DNA from: Rehmannia glutinosa
Taxonomy: Eukaryota; Streptophyta; Magnoliopsida; Lamiales; Orobanchaceae
Length of the DNA: 64,000 nt
Assembly (NCBI GenBank): GCA_016081115.2
Contig: CM071928.1
Location: forward strand, 84,702,477-84,766,476
Direction: 5' to 3'
The position numbers and the translations under genes were made by a program. Below the pieces are notes generated by a model that saw nothing but the letters and a program-made list of their open reading frames with translations, was not told the origin of the DNA and ran no database searches. This document shows, piece by piece, positions 24,262-35,652 of this stretch. Within the stretch, counting starts at the first letter, position 1; each line of letters opens with the position of its first letter.

Positions 24262-24375
24262 GTTGGGATCAACATCTTTAGTAGTTGAGGCATGTGTTGT
24301 AAGGTGAACGACCGAGTTCGATCCCATACGGGTGCGTGTGTCCCCTCCCCAAGTTCCCACATTATACTATAAAAA
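24262..24375 (+). repeat. SINE-like sequence (tRNA-derived promoter remnant)
   Basis: GAGTTCGATCCC near 24311 fits a pol III B box. An A-box-like TAGTTGAGGCATG lies about 30 bases upstream, and the stretch ends in an A-rich run near 24373. No TSD is recognised. Confidence 0.4.
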
Positions 24376-24416
24376 AATACTACTTTTGTTTGACTTTAAA
24401 ATCAGTGATTTTTATT

Positions 24417-24823
24417 GGTAAAATTGTAAATTTAGTCCTATAACTATAGGGCTATAGCAAAAAGTCTTGTAAAAATCATGTTTTGCAAAATAGTCATGTA
24501 ACTATATAAAGGTCTCAAATTTGATCTCGTAAAATGCACGATTTGCAAAATAGTCCAAAGAACTATATGGAAATATTAGTTTTTATACTAATTAATTTCA
24601 TCGATAATTAGGAGCTACAGGCGCCGCTCACGTGATTGAAGTCCAGCGAAATTAGTACAACAATAGAGACTTTCATATAGAATTGAAGTATTTTGCAAAT
24701 CGTGCATTTTGTGGAACCAAAATCCAGAGTTTTCTATAGTTACAAGACTTTTCGCAAAATTAGATTTTTACGAAACTTTTTGCTATTGTCCTATAGTTAC
24801 AGGACTAATTTTGCAATTTTCCC
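24417..24823. mobile_element. MITE, foldback family B, copy 2
   Basis: It begins GGTAAAATTGTAAATTTAG and ends AATTTTGCAATTTTCCC, with paired arms throughout. The flanks ATTTTTATT (24408-24416) and AATTTTATT (24824-24832) form a 9-bp TSD with one mismatch. Confidence 0.8.
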
Positions 24824-24879
24824 AATTTTATTTCATACGTAAGTTGCAACTTACAATTAATTATGTTCACACCTTCACA

Positions 24880-25110
24880 AGTTTATACTTTATGTATAAA
24901 TTAGATCTCATGAAAGATTTCAATAATTATAAATATCTATACTAAAATTCCATATGGAATAATAACTAGTCAGCGCTCATAATCCCGCGTTAAGACAAAA
25001 CTCAAGTTGTTGAAACTATATAAAATTTATAATTATTAGCAGCTAGGACAATAAAAAAAAATGGACTTAATGTTGACGTGCACCTTAATGATATATCAAT
25101 GTCCTAGCAC
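24880..25110 (+). repeat. Diverged promoter-like segment, copy 2
   Basis: It includes TAAGACAAAACTCAAGTTG, AGCTAGGACAATAAA, GGACTTAATGTTGA and CACCTTAATGATAT. The order and spacing match the region just upstream of the GH5 gene at 28032. Confidence 0.65.
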
Positions 25111-27063
25111 CAAAAGCAGATGCTTCTATTTCAATATGAGTTTCATCTCTTATTCCACCATATGGATGATTGTCATGTATATATGCTATCATATTAAAAC
25201 TCCACAATTTAGGCGTAATTTATGCTCTAAAATTAATATGGTAACTTTTATACATGTGACAAAGATCCGTGTTGTGGAATAAGAGATGATTTAAACATCA
25301 TCTTATAATAGAAGATCCATCCGCCACCAAAAGAGGGTGGTGACCATCCTCCCGAATTCCTTTCTCTAGAACTCGGTTGAGTGTTCTAGTTTCTCAACTC
25401 ATTTTTGAATATCCTTCGGGATTAGAAGAACCTAATTTTCTTGTTTTCTAAGGTTTCCTTTCACACGTTGTGGTACATATTTATGACGATTGACATAATT
25501 TTGTGTGGTCTTCTGAGCTCCTCTAAGATCCTAAGAGAACTATAGGTCTCGAAAGAATCTCACTATAATCGTGGATTTATAGGTGTCGTTGATTCACGTA
25601 TTATTTCCGATAATTGAGTATATAAGCTCGTATGTAACATTTGATTTACGTAGCAAAAAGATAATTTAAGTGAATCCCTTTTTGTTTTGTTGTAGTATCA
25701 TAGTGTTAATTCTCCATTGATTTATGGTATAGCTTGTTCAACATATTTATCCAATTATGTTATGTTTTGATCTTGATATTCCTGTTTTGTTCATGTATTT
25801 TCAAATTGAAGATAATGAATATATATAGCAATTACATCTAGAACAAATATCTAGTTATATGCATGTTTGGAGATACATCTCCTCCTCATCAAGGTAACAA
25901 GCTTGACATAACAACACTTTATCAATTATGTCAAAATTCAAAAATAAATTAATTAACTTAGGTTTCAAACCATTTTCCGTTGACCATCGGTAAATTGGGT
26001 TATTTTTGGCTTTAAAGGGCTTCTGGGGGTAAACTAGGAATAAATGAAATTTTAGAACACCTATTTAGGACTATAGTCAGTCGTACAACTTAAAATTTAT
26101 GGGATCAAAATCACAAAAATTAAAACGTACGTAACTATTTTTATAATTAAATATTGCTATTTGAAATTATGGGACTACAATTGCCACAACTTAAATCTAA
26201 GGGGACCTGCGAGTTTCTCCCATCATTTTTGCACTCGTGACATCACTCAAGTTATGTCATCTTGTGCGTTAGCAACCCCATGTTTCCATATACGTGGTTA
26301 GGACAATAAATAAATTATAAATGGGCTTAGTCGGTTTTTTTTATATAAATGATTAATCTCATTTAACCTCATCCTGAGGCCCTCCATTCCCCATCCAGAG
26401 AGCCGTGAAGGAGATGAATCGAGGGATATCTTCAATAAATTAGAGTTCGAACTACTTTAAACTCATTCACCACACAAGAAATCCTCTCCATCCTTGTTAT
26501 CGGGGAGATTGAACCATGTTGCGGGTCATTGTGCCAATGAATCGGATATTTCTTCAACTATGTCTTTTATCGGTTGGAATATCTTGCCCAGGGTTAGTCG
26601 GTTTCTTTAAGTTCACACTTTGATAAACTTGAAATTGTCAATGCCAGTTGCCAAGTCAGAGTCTAGCTAATATATAAAAATCATTTTTGGTACTTCTTTT
26701 CTATGTCTTTAAATAATTCAGATATATTTCATAAATAAGCATTGCTAACTTTATGTTAAATAGTTAATTAGGTCCAGATAAAAATATTATGACCCTATTC
26801 GGTTTGACTAAATTGATGAGTTGATTTGAGGGTAAGTACAATTATACTTATATAAGTGCACTACTATTTTTTATGTAAATTATAAGTTATCACAATCAAA
26901 AAAATATATTATAAGTTACATAAAAAAATTTAAAATAGACGTATTAATTTCGATATAGCCTAAAAGAATTGAAGAGATCCAATTCTAATTACAGTGCAAT
27001 ATGATGTGAATTGTATTGTCTAACATTTATTATGCCACTGCAAAAGTTTTGTAAATAAAAATT
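25111..27063. other. Intergenic, no supported gene
   Basis: AT-rich DNA without coding signal. Around 26280-26330 and 26600-26710 there are further fragments of the repeated upstream segment (GGTTAGGACAATAAA, GGTACTTCTTTT). 26370-26590 is a GC-richer stretch of unknown origin. Confidence 0.45.
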
Positions 27064-27671
27064 TAGGGGTGTGCATGAGACTTAAATTATCGAAATCGAA
27101 TCGATATTGGAACAAAAAAATATATATGAATCGAAAATATCATTGACTTTTCCCGAAACCAAACCAATCTATTAGAAACCATACCGAACTAAAGATCCGA
27201 TAGAACCGATTTTAAGGAATTTTTATATATACATATATAATATTATTATCTAATTTATATTTTGATAGTAAATTAATTGTATATTCTTTGAAATTAAATA
27301 CTATAAAAATATAATACTAGAAATTATAAAAACTTGAGAAGTATTACTAGAAATATTTTTGCAATGCATATTGTAATTTATATTTTTGTATAATGGATTA
27401 AATAGTTAAAGTAATATTTAATTAATAATTTCACTTTAATTATATTTTTGTCTCTTTTTAAAACATGAATAATTTCCGATTCTCCGATTCTTTGTTCCGA
27501 ACCAAACCAATCTATTAGAAACCGAATATTCGTACCGTAACATCCAAAAATTTGGGTTGGTACGATACGGAAGCTACGATATGGTTCCTGATATCAATTT
27601 TCGAAATATCCGAATTTTGGTACCGTTAGGAGATTTTTAATCTTTGAGCCGTATCATACCATGCACCCCTA
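27064..27671. mobile_element. Non-autonomous hAT-like element
   Basis: TAGGGGTGTGCATGAGAC at the left and CATACCATGCACCCCTA at the right are inverted. The flanks TAAAAATT and CATAAATT match at 6 of 8 positions, consistent with an aged 8-bp TSD. The interior has CGAAATCGAATCG-type inverted motifs and no ORF. Confidence 0.7.
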
Positions 27672-27689
27672 CATAAATTCACAATAAAC

Positions 27690-27931
27690 CTGTAATGACA
27701 GATATTAAAAATGAACACAAACATATTTCAAATTGTGTACAAGTATAAAAATACCCCTATAAGACATGACTCAATTAGTTGTTGGAACTACTTCATTTTT
27801 GTTTTTAGAGAGATGAACTATATATTTAAAATTCATACTTAGTAGTTAGGACAATAAACAACTATGGACTTAATGTTGATTTAATTTCACCTTAATAATC
27901 AACGTCACAACACCTCTATAAAAGGAACAAA
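27690..27931 (+). repeat. Promoter segment of GH5 copy 1, the third repeat of the upstream series
   Basis: It carries the same landmarks as the two upstream copies (ATAAGACATGACTCAA, CTTAGTAGTTAGGACAATAA, GGACTTAATGTTGA, CACCTTAATAAT) and runs into the TATA box at 27917. Confidence 0.65.
27917..27924 (+). promoter_or_regulatory. TATA box of GH5 copy 1
   Basis: TATAAAAG in the context CACCTC-box-GAAC, 108 bases upstream of the ATG at 28032. This is a plausible distance for a short plant leader. Confidence 0.6.
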
Positions 27932-28261
27932 AGCCAATGCGTTTTAGTCATCATTAATCGATTGCCCATTTTGCTATCATTTGTAGTAATATTACATTAT
28001 ATATCTAAATATTTTCCCTAATTAAATCAGGATGTCCACTGGAAGTACAGTTATCGAGGAAAGCATTCCTCCGGTTCGTGCAGTTAATCTTGGAGGGTGG
28101 CTTGTTACAGAAGGATGGATTAAACCATCTCTTTTCGATGGCATCCCTAATAATGATCTCTTGGTACATACACAATATTTATATTACTCTTCTCTATATT
28201 TGTCCAATATTTGTATGTAACACTCATAAGGGCTTAATTTCAGTTTTGGTCTTATAAACAT

Positions 28262-29051
28262 ACACGGATCCATATTCCCACTATGGGGGCACGTGCCCCC
28301 ATAATTTTTTTTCTGTTTTATTACTAAAAATTTTGTTTACAATTTATTAATTTATTTCCTTTTACTACTTATCATTTATTTTAAAAGGTTTATATTAATT
28401 AGGTTAAAAAAACAAAAGTATGTTTTCATAGTTTATTTTCAGTTTCTTGTGTTAAAAAATGGATTTTGAAAATTGAGATTGGGTGTGTGAAAGAATGGAT
28501 GAATATTAAATTTTATATAGGTTTAGAAATGAGAAATACATGTATGGTTGAGTAGTTTTTAGATAGTTTTGAATACATAACTATGTGATAAAAATAAAAT
28601 TATATTTATTGTGTATTTGGATATTATTTTTAATACTTTATATGTATATAATAATTTAATGAGTTAATAGTGGTGGACATCCAATATTTAATTTTAATAT
28701 AAAATATTATATTTATAAGATTTGTAGGTGGTGGGCTTGAAAATAATAATATATTAAGTAGATATATGTGGTACTAGTTGATTGCACTTGTGTAATTTGA
28801 ATAAAAAAAATATAAATAATGAATGACAAGTGATATATTAGGGTATCTATGGTTGAAAATTAAAACTGTAGTTTTGGGATGTCATTTATGTGAAAAGGAG
28901 AATAAAAAATGGTGATTTCCAATCAAGTCTTTTTAAACAAATACGATTCTATTTTTATAAATAGTATAAAATTGGAAAAAGGCTATTGGAAATATAAACT
29001 AGCAAGGCTAAAATGTGCCCCCATTGCAAAAATTTTCTGGATCCGTCCCTA
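28262..29051. mobile_element. Non-autonomous DNA transposon in intron 1 of GH5 copy 1
   Basis: Ends ACACGGATCCATATTCCC and the inverse GGATCCGTCCCTA. Subterminal GGGGGCACGTGCCCCC and TGTGCCCCCATT are also inverted. The flanks CTTATAAACAT (28251-28261) and CTTATAAATAT (29052-29062) form an 11-bp TSD with one mismatch, suggesting a Mutator-like element; hAT is possible. The interior is AT-rich without ORF. Confidence 0.7.
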
Positions 29052-29182
29052 CTTATAAATATAACGAGTTGACATATTTACTCCTGTAATTACTGTGTGT
29101 AGTAATACTTTTAGTATGCTATGTATTAAAATTGACATATTTGACCCTCTAATTATGCTTTGTAGCAATTCCGCCCCGTAAG

Positions 29183-29296
29183 CGGTGGCGGACCTAGGGG
29201 GCTCTCGCTTATAAAAAAAAAATTTTCCAAAATTTGATTTTCTCCCTAAAATTTTCAATTTTTTTTTATTAATTAAAATAGATGACTTTGCCCCCC

Positions 29297-29330
<34 letters not shown>

Positions 29331-29470
29331 AAAACTTCAAATAGTTGTCTTTTACAATATAAAAACCCATTAATTATGGTTAATATATGAGTATTTTTTT
29401 TCATTCTTTAAATTTATAAACTCGATCCGTTTTTCGCCCCTCCAAAGTTAAAATCCTGCGTTCGCCGTTG
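29183..29470. mobile_element. hAT MITE with perfect 8-bp TSD
   Basis: Starts CGGTGGCGGACCTAGGGG and ends inverse TGCGTTCGCCGTTG, close to the plant hAT consensus CAGTGGCGGA. The TSD CCCGTAAG is at 29175-29182 and 29471-29478. It lies in intron 1 of GH5 copy 1 and includes a long A-run near 29298-29322. Confidence 0.88.
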
Positions 29471-29567
29471 CCCGTAAGTTTGATTGTTGTGCAATTTCAG
29501 TCCCATTGATTTTAATATATGCAATTTTGTTGGATTTAATTTTGCATAAAAAAACCATCACGTAAAA

Positions 29568-29710
29568 CCACTAACTTGTAGTTTCAGTGGTATCACTCAT
29601 CTTTTATAAGGGTGTCAACCAGGGGTTCGAACCCTGTCTCTTTCGATTCTTTGAAATTTATCTCATCGATCCCCTACAACCAAGAGTCTCTAACTTATTA
29701 AAAAAAAAAA
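29568..29710 (+). repeat. SINE, tRNA-derived
   Basis: An A-box-like TAGTTTCAGTGGTATC near 29578 and a B box GGGGTTCGAACCCTG near 29622 are spaced as in a pol III promoter, and the element ends in an A-run at about 29700. A relative on the minus strand at 54470-54578 shares GGTATCA and TATAAGGGTG between the boxes. Confidence 0.65.
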
Positions 29711-31129
29711 CCTACACGGGACAATTTTCACAATTGCTACGGTGTGTTAGTTTATATTCATCGTCATCATTATTATTATTATAATATATTGTTTATTAAT
29801 TGTAACACAATTTTGATATTTTTAGGATGGAACCAGTGTGACGATCTTTTCATATGGAACGCAAAAGTACTTAACCGCTGAAAAGGGAGGAGGAACCAAC
29901 ATAGTTGCAAACGGACCCTTTCTTGATAAATCCGGTTGGGGAACATTCAGAGTATGTTAAACACATATTAACATATACTTCTCTGTTTATTTGAATACTT
30001 ATATACCATTCTTGAAATTGCTTCATTTTTTTTTTTTTTATTTATATAAAAGAGTTGATAATTCAAAATTACAAGTACCCTGTTATAGAATTAATAGAAT
30101 TAATTCATACCCTTAATCATCACGTGAATTATCAAGAAATAATTAGAAAATCGAATCTAAATCGGAAACGCACCTTAAATCAAATCCGTAGCATTGTCAA
30201 ATTCATTAGGTACTCGATCAGTGGTTTCTCTCTCTAAGATGGGGAGGAGGAGACGAATTATCCGTAATATAGTTAAGTGATTTGATTTGGGGATTATAAT
30301 CCTAATAAAATATTTTTTTTTTTAAATACTAGGCCAATTAAGAGGCCATAATCCTAATTAATTAGTATTGGGTCTCTACACATTGCAAAATACATACCTA
30401 ATAGACATCTCTAGAACCTTATTAGATTAGATCACTTAATTGGCTCTATTAACTTAGATAGTCCATAATATAATTATAATTACAAATGTAAGTCCATGTA
30501 CACGGGAAGTTAATAAAAATTCCAACACCCTGGAATTTTGTTTATCTTTTACAATTTTCATGTTTATCAACACGTGTGCATACATTCAAACAATAAACAT
30601 CTCATGTTTATCAAGACATCATGTGCAGTGTGAAGCCACAAACTTCGTGGTAGGGGGTCCAACTAATATTAATATAAAAATAAAATAAAATATATTAATT
30701 AAGTCAATTATTAATTCAATTATATCTTAATATTAAAAAAATAACATAATACAAGTCCATCAGTATATCATAACTTTGCATAATAGCTTCAATTGATATT
30801 ATTTGTACTAGAAGAATATTGGGGAAATGTAAAAATTTTGTGGAGCTTAAAGAAAATGTACACAAAATTTTCATAAATGGAATTTTTATCTTTTTTACCA
30901 AGACTCAAAGGTTTTTCAAGATTAACAAATGTGAAGGAAAAAAAAAAGAATAAATCGATTGAAGATTTCTTTGATTTTTCATATTTTCTTAAGGTTATAA
31001 ATTAAAATTACCAAAATATCCTTTTTTAAACCAAGTATAATAAGAAGTGGAACCGAAAATCGGTGTCGTATATTCTTGTTTATTTATAAGCTTAAATTAA
31101 TGTATTTTTGTTTGTTGTTTTGTATCTAG

Positions 31130-31861
31130 TGTAGACATGTAAATTTTGTTGGCCAATTAAAGATTGCCAAATATCAAATTCTTGTAAATCAAGATTTATC
31201 TTGATTTATTATTATCTCTTTTGATAATTATCACAATCTGTGATTAAAGGGATAAAATTAAATCTTGAAGGACCAATCAAATTAGAGTCATCACCATATG
31301 AGATATCCAAGAACCCTCTCCTACAAGTATAAATAGGGGTCATTCTCAAGGAATTAAATCACAATTCAAAGAGAAGAAATCCAAGCAAGAAGGCGGTGGA
31401 AGAAATTCTCTCAAGGCAAGAAGAATATATTCAAGGAGATCTACGGTGTTCAAGGCGTTCATCGCGGAATCCACTTAAATCACGGCGTTTGATCCGGAAT
31501 AAGCTTTCAAGCACTCGCGTTAACGTTATTAAAGTCAAATCCATCTTGGAGGAAGATCAAAGAGTCAAATCCGCCAAGAAGTTTTCATATCCAAGTCAAA
31601 TATCGTCAAATATATCACGTTTGATTCGGGATTAAGTGTCAAGCCCTCGGATTAACGTTATTCAAAGTCAAGTTCAAGTTTGGAGAAGATCAAGTGAAAA
31701 GTTCATCTCCAAAGTCTCAAATTCCAAATATTATATTTTTGAAGAAAAGAATCGGAGGATTATTTAGAGATCGTAACCTTTTGATGTTTTGATTCATATA
31801 TATATTCAATTTGTACTATTTTTCTTGTTTGTTAATTGGAGACAATAAAATTTGTGTTACA
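31130..31861 (+). repeat. 5' LTR of the gag-only element
   Basis: 732 bp; TATA box TATAAATA at 31328-31335. It matches 33834-34573 with only a handful of small indels and substitutions. Confidence 0.92.
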
Positions 31862-31867
31862 AATTTT

Positions 31868-31884
31868 TGGCACGCCGGTGGGAC
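31868..31884 (+). other. Primer-binding site of the gag-only element
   Basis: TGGCACGCCGGTGGGAC, six bases after the LTR end. This is a form common among plant Ty3/gypsy elements. Confidence 0.7.
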
Positions 31885-31936
31885 TATCTCTACCTCTCAT
31901 CTCTTCTCTTCAAATCAAGTTCAAATATAAAACAAG

Positions 31937-33131
31937 ATGGCCAACCATTCCAAGTCCACGCATGTTGACCTTTCAATGTCGAACCACGAAGGCACCGCTC
32001 CAATATACAAGCATAAGGGGGCAAGGAAGATGGCGAGTCATCGAACCATGAATTTACTTCTCGAACAAATGAAGGGGCATGGAAACAAGATGGCACGCAT
32101 GAAGCCGCAAATAAAGAATCGTTGGGCCCGCTCGACATGCACGCACATTCTACAAGCTCAAGCTTTGAAGCGAGAAGCGATCGATGATGGTCCAATCTAC
32201 TTCACTCAAGAGCAACTTGTAAGTTTGAGGGCCGTAGAGGACTCACAAAACATATTTAAGACCGAGACTCCCAAATTATGAAGTTGATGAACAAAGTAGA
32301 TAATGTTGATACAAGCCATGTGATGTGCAAACAAGTTGAAGCGCATGATGAAGTCGAGGCATCAATAAGGCAACAAACAAGCGAAAAGGAGGAGTATCCC
32401 ATGAAAAAAGTTGCAAGTCTTATCCGATGGCTTGATTCGGTTGACCAACTCAAGGAGTTCATCATGGGGACTATCAAAGATAAGATTGATGGGAGTTCCA
32501 AATCGTATTTGACTTACGCCAAGCCGTACACACAAAGAATTGACAACTTGAAGATGCCCGATGGTTATCAACCTCCAAAGTTCCAACAATTTGATGGCGT
32601 TGGCAATCCAAAGTAGCATGTGGCTCACTTTATTGAAACGCAATGATCTTTGGGACCTATGGTGATTACTTAGTGAAGCAATTTGTCCGACCCTTGAGAG
32701 GAAGTGCGTTTGATTGGTACACCGACTTGGGGGCAAATTCAATTGACACTTGGGAGCGAGTTGGAAAGAGAATTTCTTAACCGTTTCTATAGCACACGAT
32801 TTAATTAGTATGATTGAACTCTCAAATTCATGCCGGTGGAAGGAGAGTCCGCTCATTGACTATATCAATCGTTGGAGGGACTTGAGCCTCAACGCAAAGA
32901 TCAATTATCCGAGGCTTCAAGAATTAATATGTGCATCCAAGGAATGCATTGGAGCCTATGCCATGCTACATACTTCAAGCAATAAAGCCAAAAACTTTTA
33001 AAGAATTAGCAACTCGAGCACATACCATAGAGATAAGTTTGAACTTCGACCAACAAGAATGCCCAAGTGATTTGAAGAATGATGATGATGAAGAAGAAAT
33101 TGAGCCATCTTCAACTTCTCAGCGCTCCTAG
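31937..33131 (+). pseudogene. Ty3/gypsy-type gag in the gag-only element (broken)
   Basis: The reading begins MANHSKSTHVDLSMSNHEG at 31937, changes frame at about 32278, and continues with YAKPYTQRIDNLKMPDGY and FQQFDGVGNPK. After a stop at 32614 come FVRPLRGSAFDWYTDLGA, SCRWKESPLIDYINRWRDL and PKTFKELATRAHTIE. These are the retrotransposon gag domain of Tat/Retand-like gypsy elements. Stops and frame changes show it is no longer functional. No zinc knuckle or pol follows; the next sequence is the tandem array. Confidence 0.8.
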
Positions 33132-33180
33132 ATACGAGCATAAACCATCTAAAAGTGTCAAAATAAAATATGCCCAAATG

Positions 33181-33712
33181 CTCCTTGATAAGAGCCTAAA
33201 CTATCAATAACACTCCTTGACATGAGTATAAAAGGTCCATATCTCGAGTTCAAATGTCTACTCCTTGATACGAGTATAAACTATCAATATGTCTCAAATT
33301 CAAATGATTACTCCTTGATACGAGTATAAACTATCAACTTATCTTGAGTTCAAATGTCTACTCCTTGATATGAGTATAAACTATCAACATGTCTCAAATT
33401 CAAATGATTACTCCTTGATACGAGTATAAACTATCAATATGTCTCATATTCAAATGATTACTCCTTGATACGAGTATAAACTATCAATATATCTCACATT
33501 CAAATCAAGACTCCTTGATACGAGTTTAAACTATCAACATATCTCTAGTTCAAATGTCTATTCCTTAATACGAGTATAAACTATCAAAGATATCTCAAAT
33601 CCAAATGAAGACTCCTTGATATGAGAATAAACGTCTACAAATTCAAGAACTTCTCGATATGAGTATAAACAATCTACAAATTCAAGTACTCCTTGATATG
33701 AGTTTAAACTAT
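33181..33712 (+). repeat. 50-bp tandem array inside the gag-only element
   Basis: The unit CTCCTTGATACGAGTATAAA recurs at 33261, 33311, 33361, 33411, 33461, 33511 and 33561, exactly 50 bp apart. More diverged units occur at 33181, 33213, 33612, 33650 and 33688. Each continues with ACTATCAATATGTCTC and TTCAAATGATTA-like sequence. The period is not a multiple of three, so it is not coding. Confidence 0.92.
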
Positions 33713-33833
33713 CTCTATGTCCTAAGTCCAAATGAAATATTGTGAGTTGATCATTGGATGAAAGAGTTCGAGACTAGTTCACTTTTCACATTTTAGAAAC
33801 AAATACACGTGAACAAGTCTCCGAGGGGGCATT

Positions 33834-34573
33834 TGTAGACATGTAAATTTTGTTGGCCAATTAAAGATTGCCAAATATCAAATTCTTGTAAATCAAGATT
33901 TATCTTGATTTATTATTATCTCTTTTGATAATCATCACAATCTGTGATTAAAGGGATAAAATTAAATCTTGAAGGACCAATCAAATTAGAGTCATCACCA
34001 TATGAGATATCCAAGAACCCCTCTCCTACAAGTATAAATAGGGGTCATTCTCAAGGAATTAAATCACAATTCAAAGAGAAGAAATCCAAGCAAGAAGGCG
34101 GTGGAGGAAATTCTCTCAAGGCAAGAAGAATATATTCAAGGAGATCCACGGTGTTCAAGGCGTTCATCGCGGAATCCACTTAAATCACGGCGTTTGATCC
34201 GGGAATAAGCTTTCAAGCACTCGCGTTAACGTTATTAAAGTCAAATCCATCTTGGAGGAAGATCAAAGAGTCAAATCCGCCAAGAAGTTTTCATATCCAA
34301 GTCAAATATATCAAATATATCACGCGTTTGATTCGGGATTAAGCTGTCAAGCCCTCGGATTAACGTTATTCAAAGTCAAGTTCAAGTTTGGAGAAGATCA
34401 AGCTGAAAAGTTCATCTCCAAAGTCTCAAATTCCAAATATTATATTTTTTGAAGAAAAGAATCAGAGGATTATTTAGAGATTGTAACCTTTTGATGTTTT
34501 GATTCATATATAAATTCAATTTGTCCTATTTTTCTTGTTTGTTAATTCGTAGACAATAAAAATTTGTGTTACA
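33834..34573 (+). repeat. 3' LTR of the gag-only element
   Basis: 740 bp, preceded by the purine tract GAGGGGGC (33823-33830). TATA box at 34033-34040. Its last bases, with the TSD, now form the 3' end of intron 2 of GH5 copy 1. Confidence 0.92.
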
Positions 34574-34839
34574 TCTAGTTATGGAGGATCAACGAGAATC
34601 GTTTCAACTTAAGGGTTTCAACAAACAATTTATGGGACTGGACACTACTGGAAATGGAATTGACGTAATAGCTGTAGTGGACACGCCTGGTGATTCAGAG
34701 ACATTTGAGATTATCAGATATCCCTCTATTAATAAGAACCTCGTACGATTCCTAGCCTCAAACGGATCATTTCTACAGGTATACACATTATTTATTTATT
34801 TTTTTCCTTTTTTAAAAGGATGTTGGAATATTATTATAA

Positions 34840-35202
34840 GGGACTAGTCCTATAACTAAAATATGGTTGCAAAAAGGTTCTTTAAAATTCTTAGATGACA
34901 AAATAGTCATGTAACTATGTATGGGGTTTGCAAAATAGTCTTTAGAACCCAAGATTGAATATCAATTTTGGTCCCAATTTCACCGTAAAATCGTGAGTCA
35001 CTTGTCTTCGCTCACGTGATCGAAATCGGTGAAATTTCAAAATTGCCACTGAAATTAGGACTAAAATTGAGACTCAAGTATAAGTTACAGGACTATTTTG
35101 CAAACTATGCAATATGCGAGGACTATTTGTAAAATCGTACATAGTTCTGAGGACTATTTTGCAACCTCTTTTTACTTACAAGACTAATTTTGCAATTTTG
35201 CC
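34840..35202. mobile_element. MITE, foldback family B, copy 3, with 9-bp TSD
   Basis: Perfect 9-bp TSD TTATTATAA at 34831-34839 and 35203-35211. The left tip is shortened to GGGACTAGTCC, while the right end is complete (AATTTTGCAATTTTGCC). It lies in intron 3 of GH5 copy 1. Confidence 0.88.
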
Positions 35203-35357
35203 TTATTATAAATATAAAAGTTCAAAAATTGGTCATTAGTTCAAAGGTTCAATCTTAGTCCTGTATTTGGTGAGAGAACTCAAAATCCAAATTTGGCCGG
35301 ATATTGTCAACGTATGTATGTATATGATGGATGGAAAATAATCAAATGCTGGATAAT

Positions 35358-35652
35358 CACTACAAGAAAATTCCGGTTCGGCAGAATTTACCGATACAAG
35401 TAATTTTTTCACTAAATTTCACGAGTTATTTACGAGAATATACCAACGAGAATAAAAAAATTATTTTCCCCAAATTATATCGACAAATCACCAACCAGAT
35501 TTTTAAATTACCGACAGAAATAATGTAGATATTTTACCAACAGTTTTAGATTCTGTAGGTAAATATTTACTCTACAATGATTTTACCTACACTTTATAAT
35601 TATCTTAATATTTATTTCTCGTAGGTAAACTGGTTTTTTTTTCTTGTAACAG
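35358..35652. mobile_element. CACTA-type MITE, copy 1
   Basis: Begins CACTACAAGAAAATTCCGG, a CACTA terminus, and ends with the degraded inverse TTTTTCTTGTAACAG. The interior is rich in TACCGACA and GTAGGTAAATATT motifs that recur in the copies at 40219, 40570 and 45225. It lies in intron 3 of GH5 copy 1. Confidence 0.8.

Larger units (their letters stand above)
31130..34573 (+). mobile_element. Gag-only LTR retrotransposon (TR-GAG type) at an intron 3' splice site
   Basis: LTRs 31130-31861 and 33834-34573 run from TGTAGACATG to TTTGTGTTACA and are nearly identical, so the insertion is fairly young. A TGGCACGCCGGTGGGAC primer site, a gypsy-type gag reading, a 50-bp tandem array and a purine tract fill the interior. 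No protease, RT or integrase is present, so it depends on a partner in trans. The perfect 5-bp TSD TCTAG lies at 31125-31129 and 34574-34578. Exon 3 of GH5 copy 1 starts at 34579, directly after the second TSD. Confidence 0.9.

Noticed and set aside
32362..32856. 164-codon minus-strand ORF in the gag-only element
   Set aside because: It is the antisense of the gag reading, which is supported by family similarity on the plus strand.
33181..33712. CRISPR-like or satellite locus
   Set aside because: Regular 50-bp repeats without unique spacers, lying inside an LTR element in a plant genome. It is an internal tandem array.
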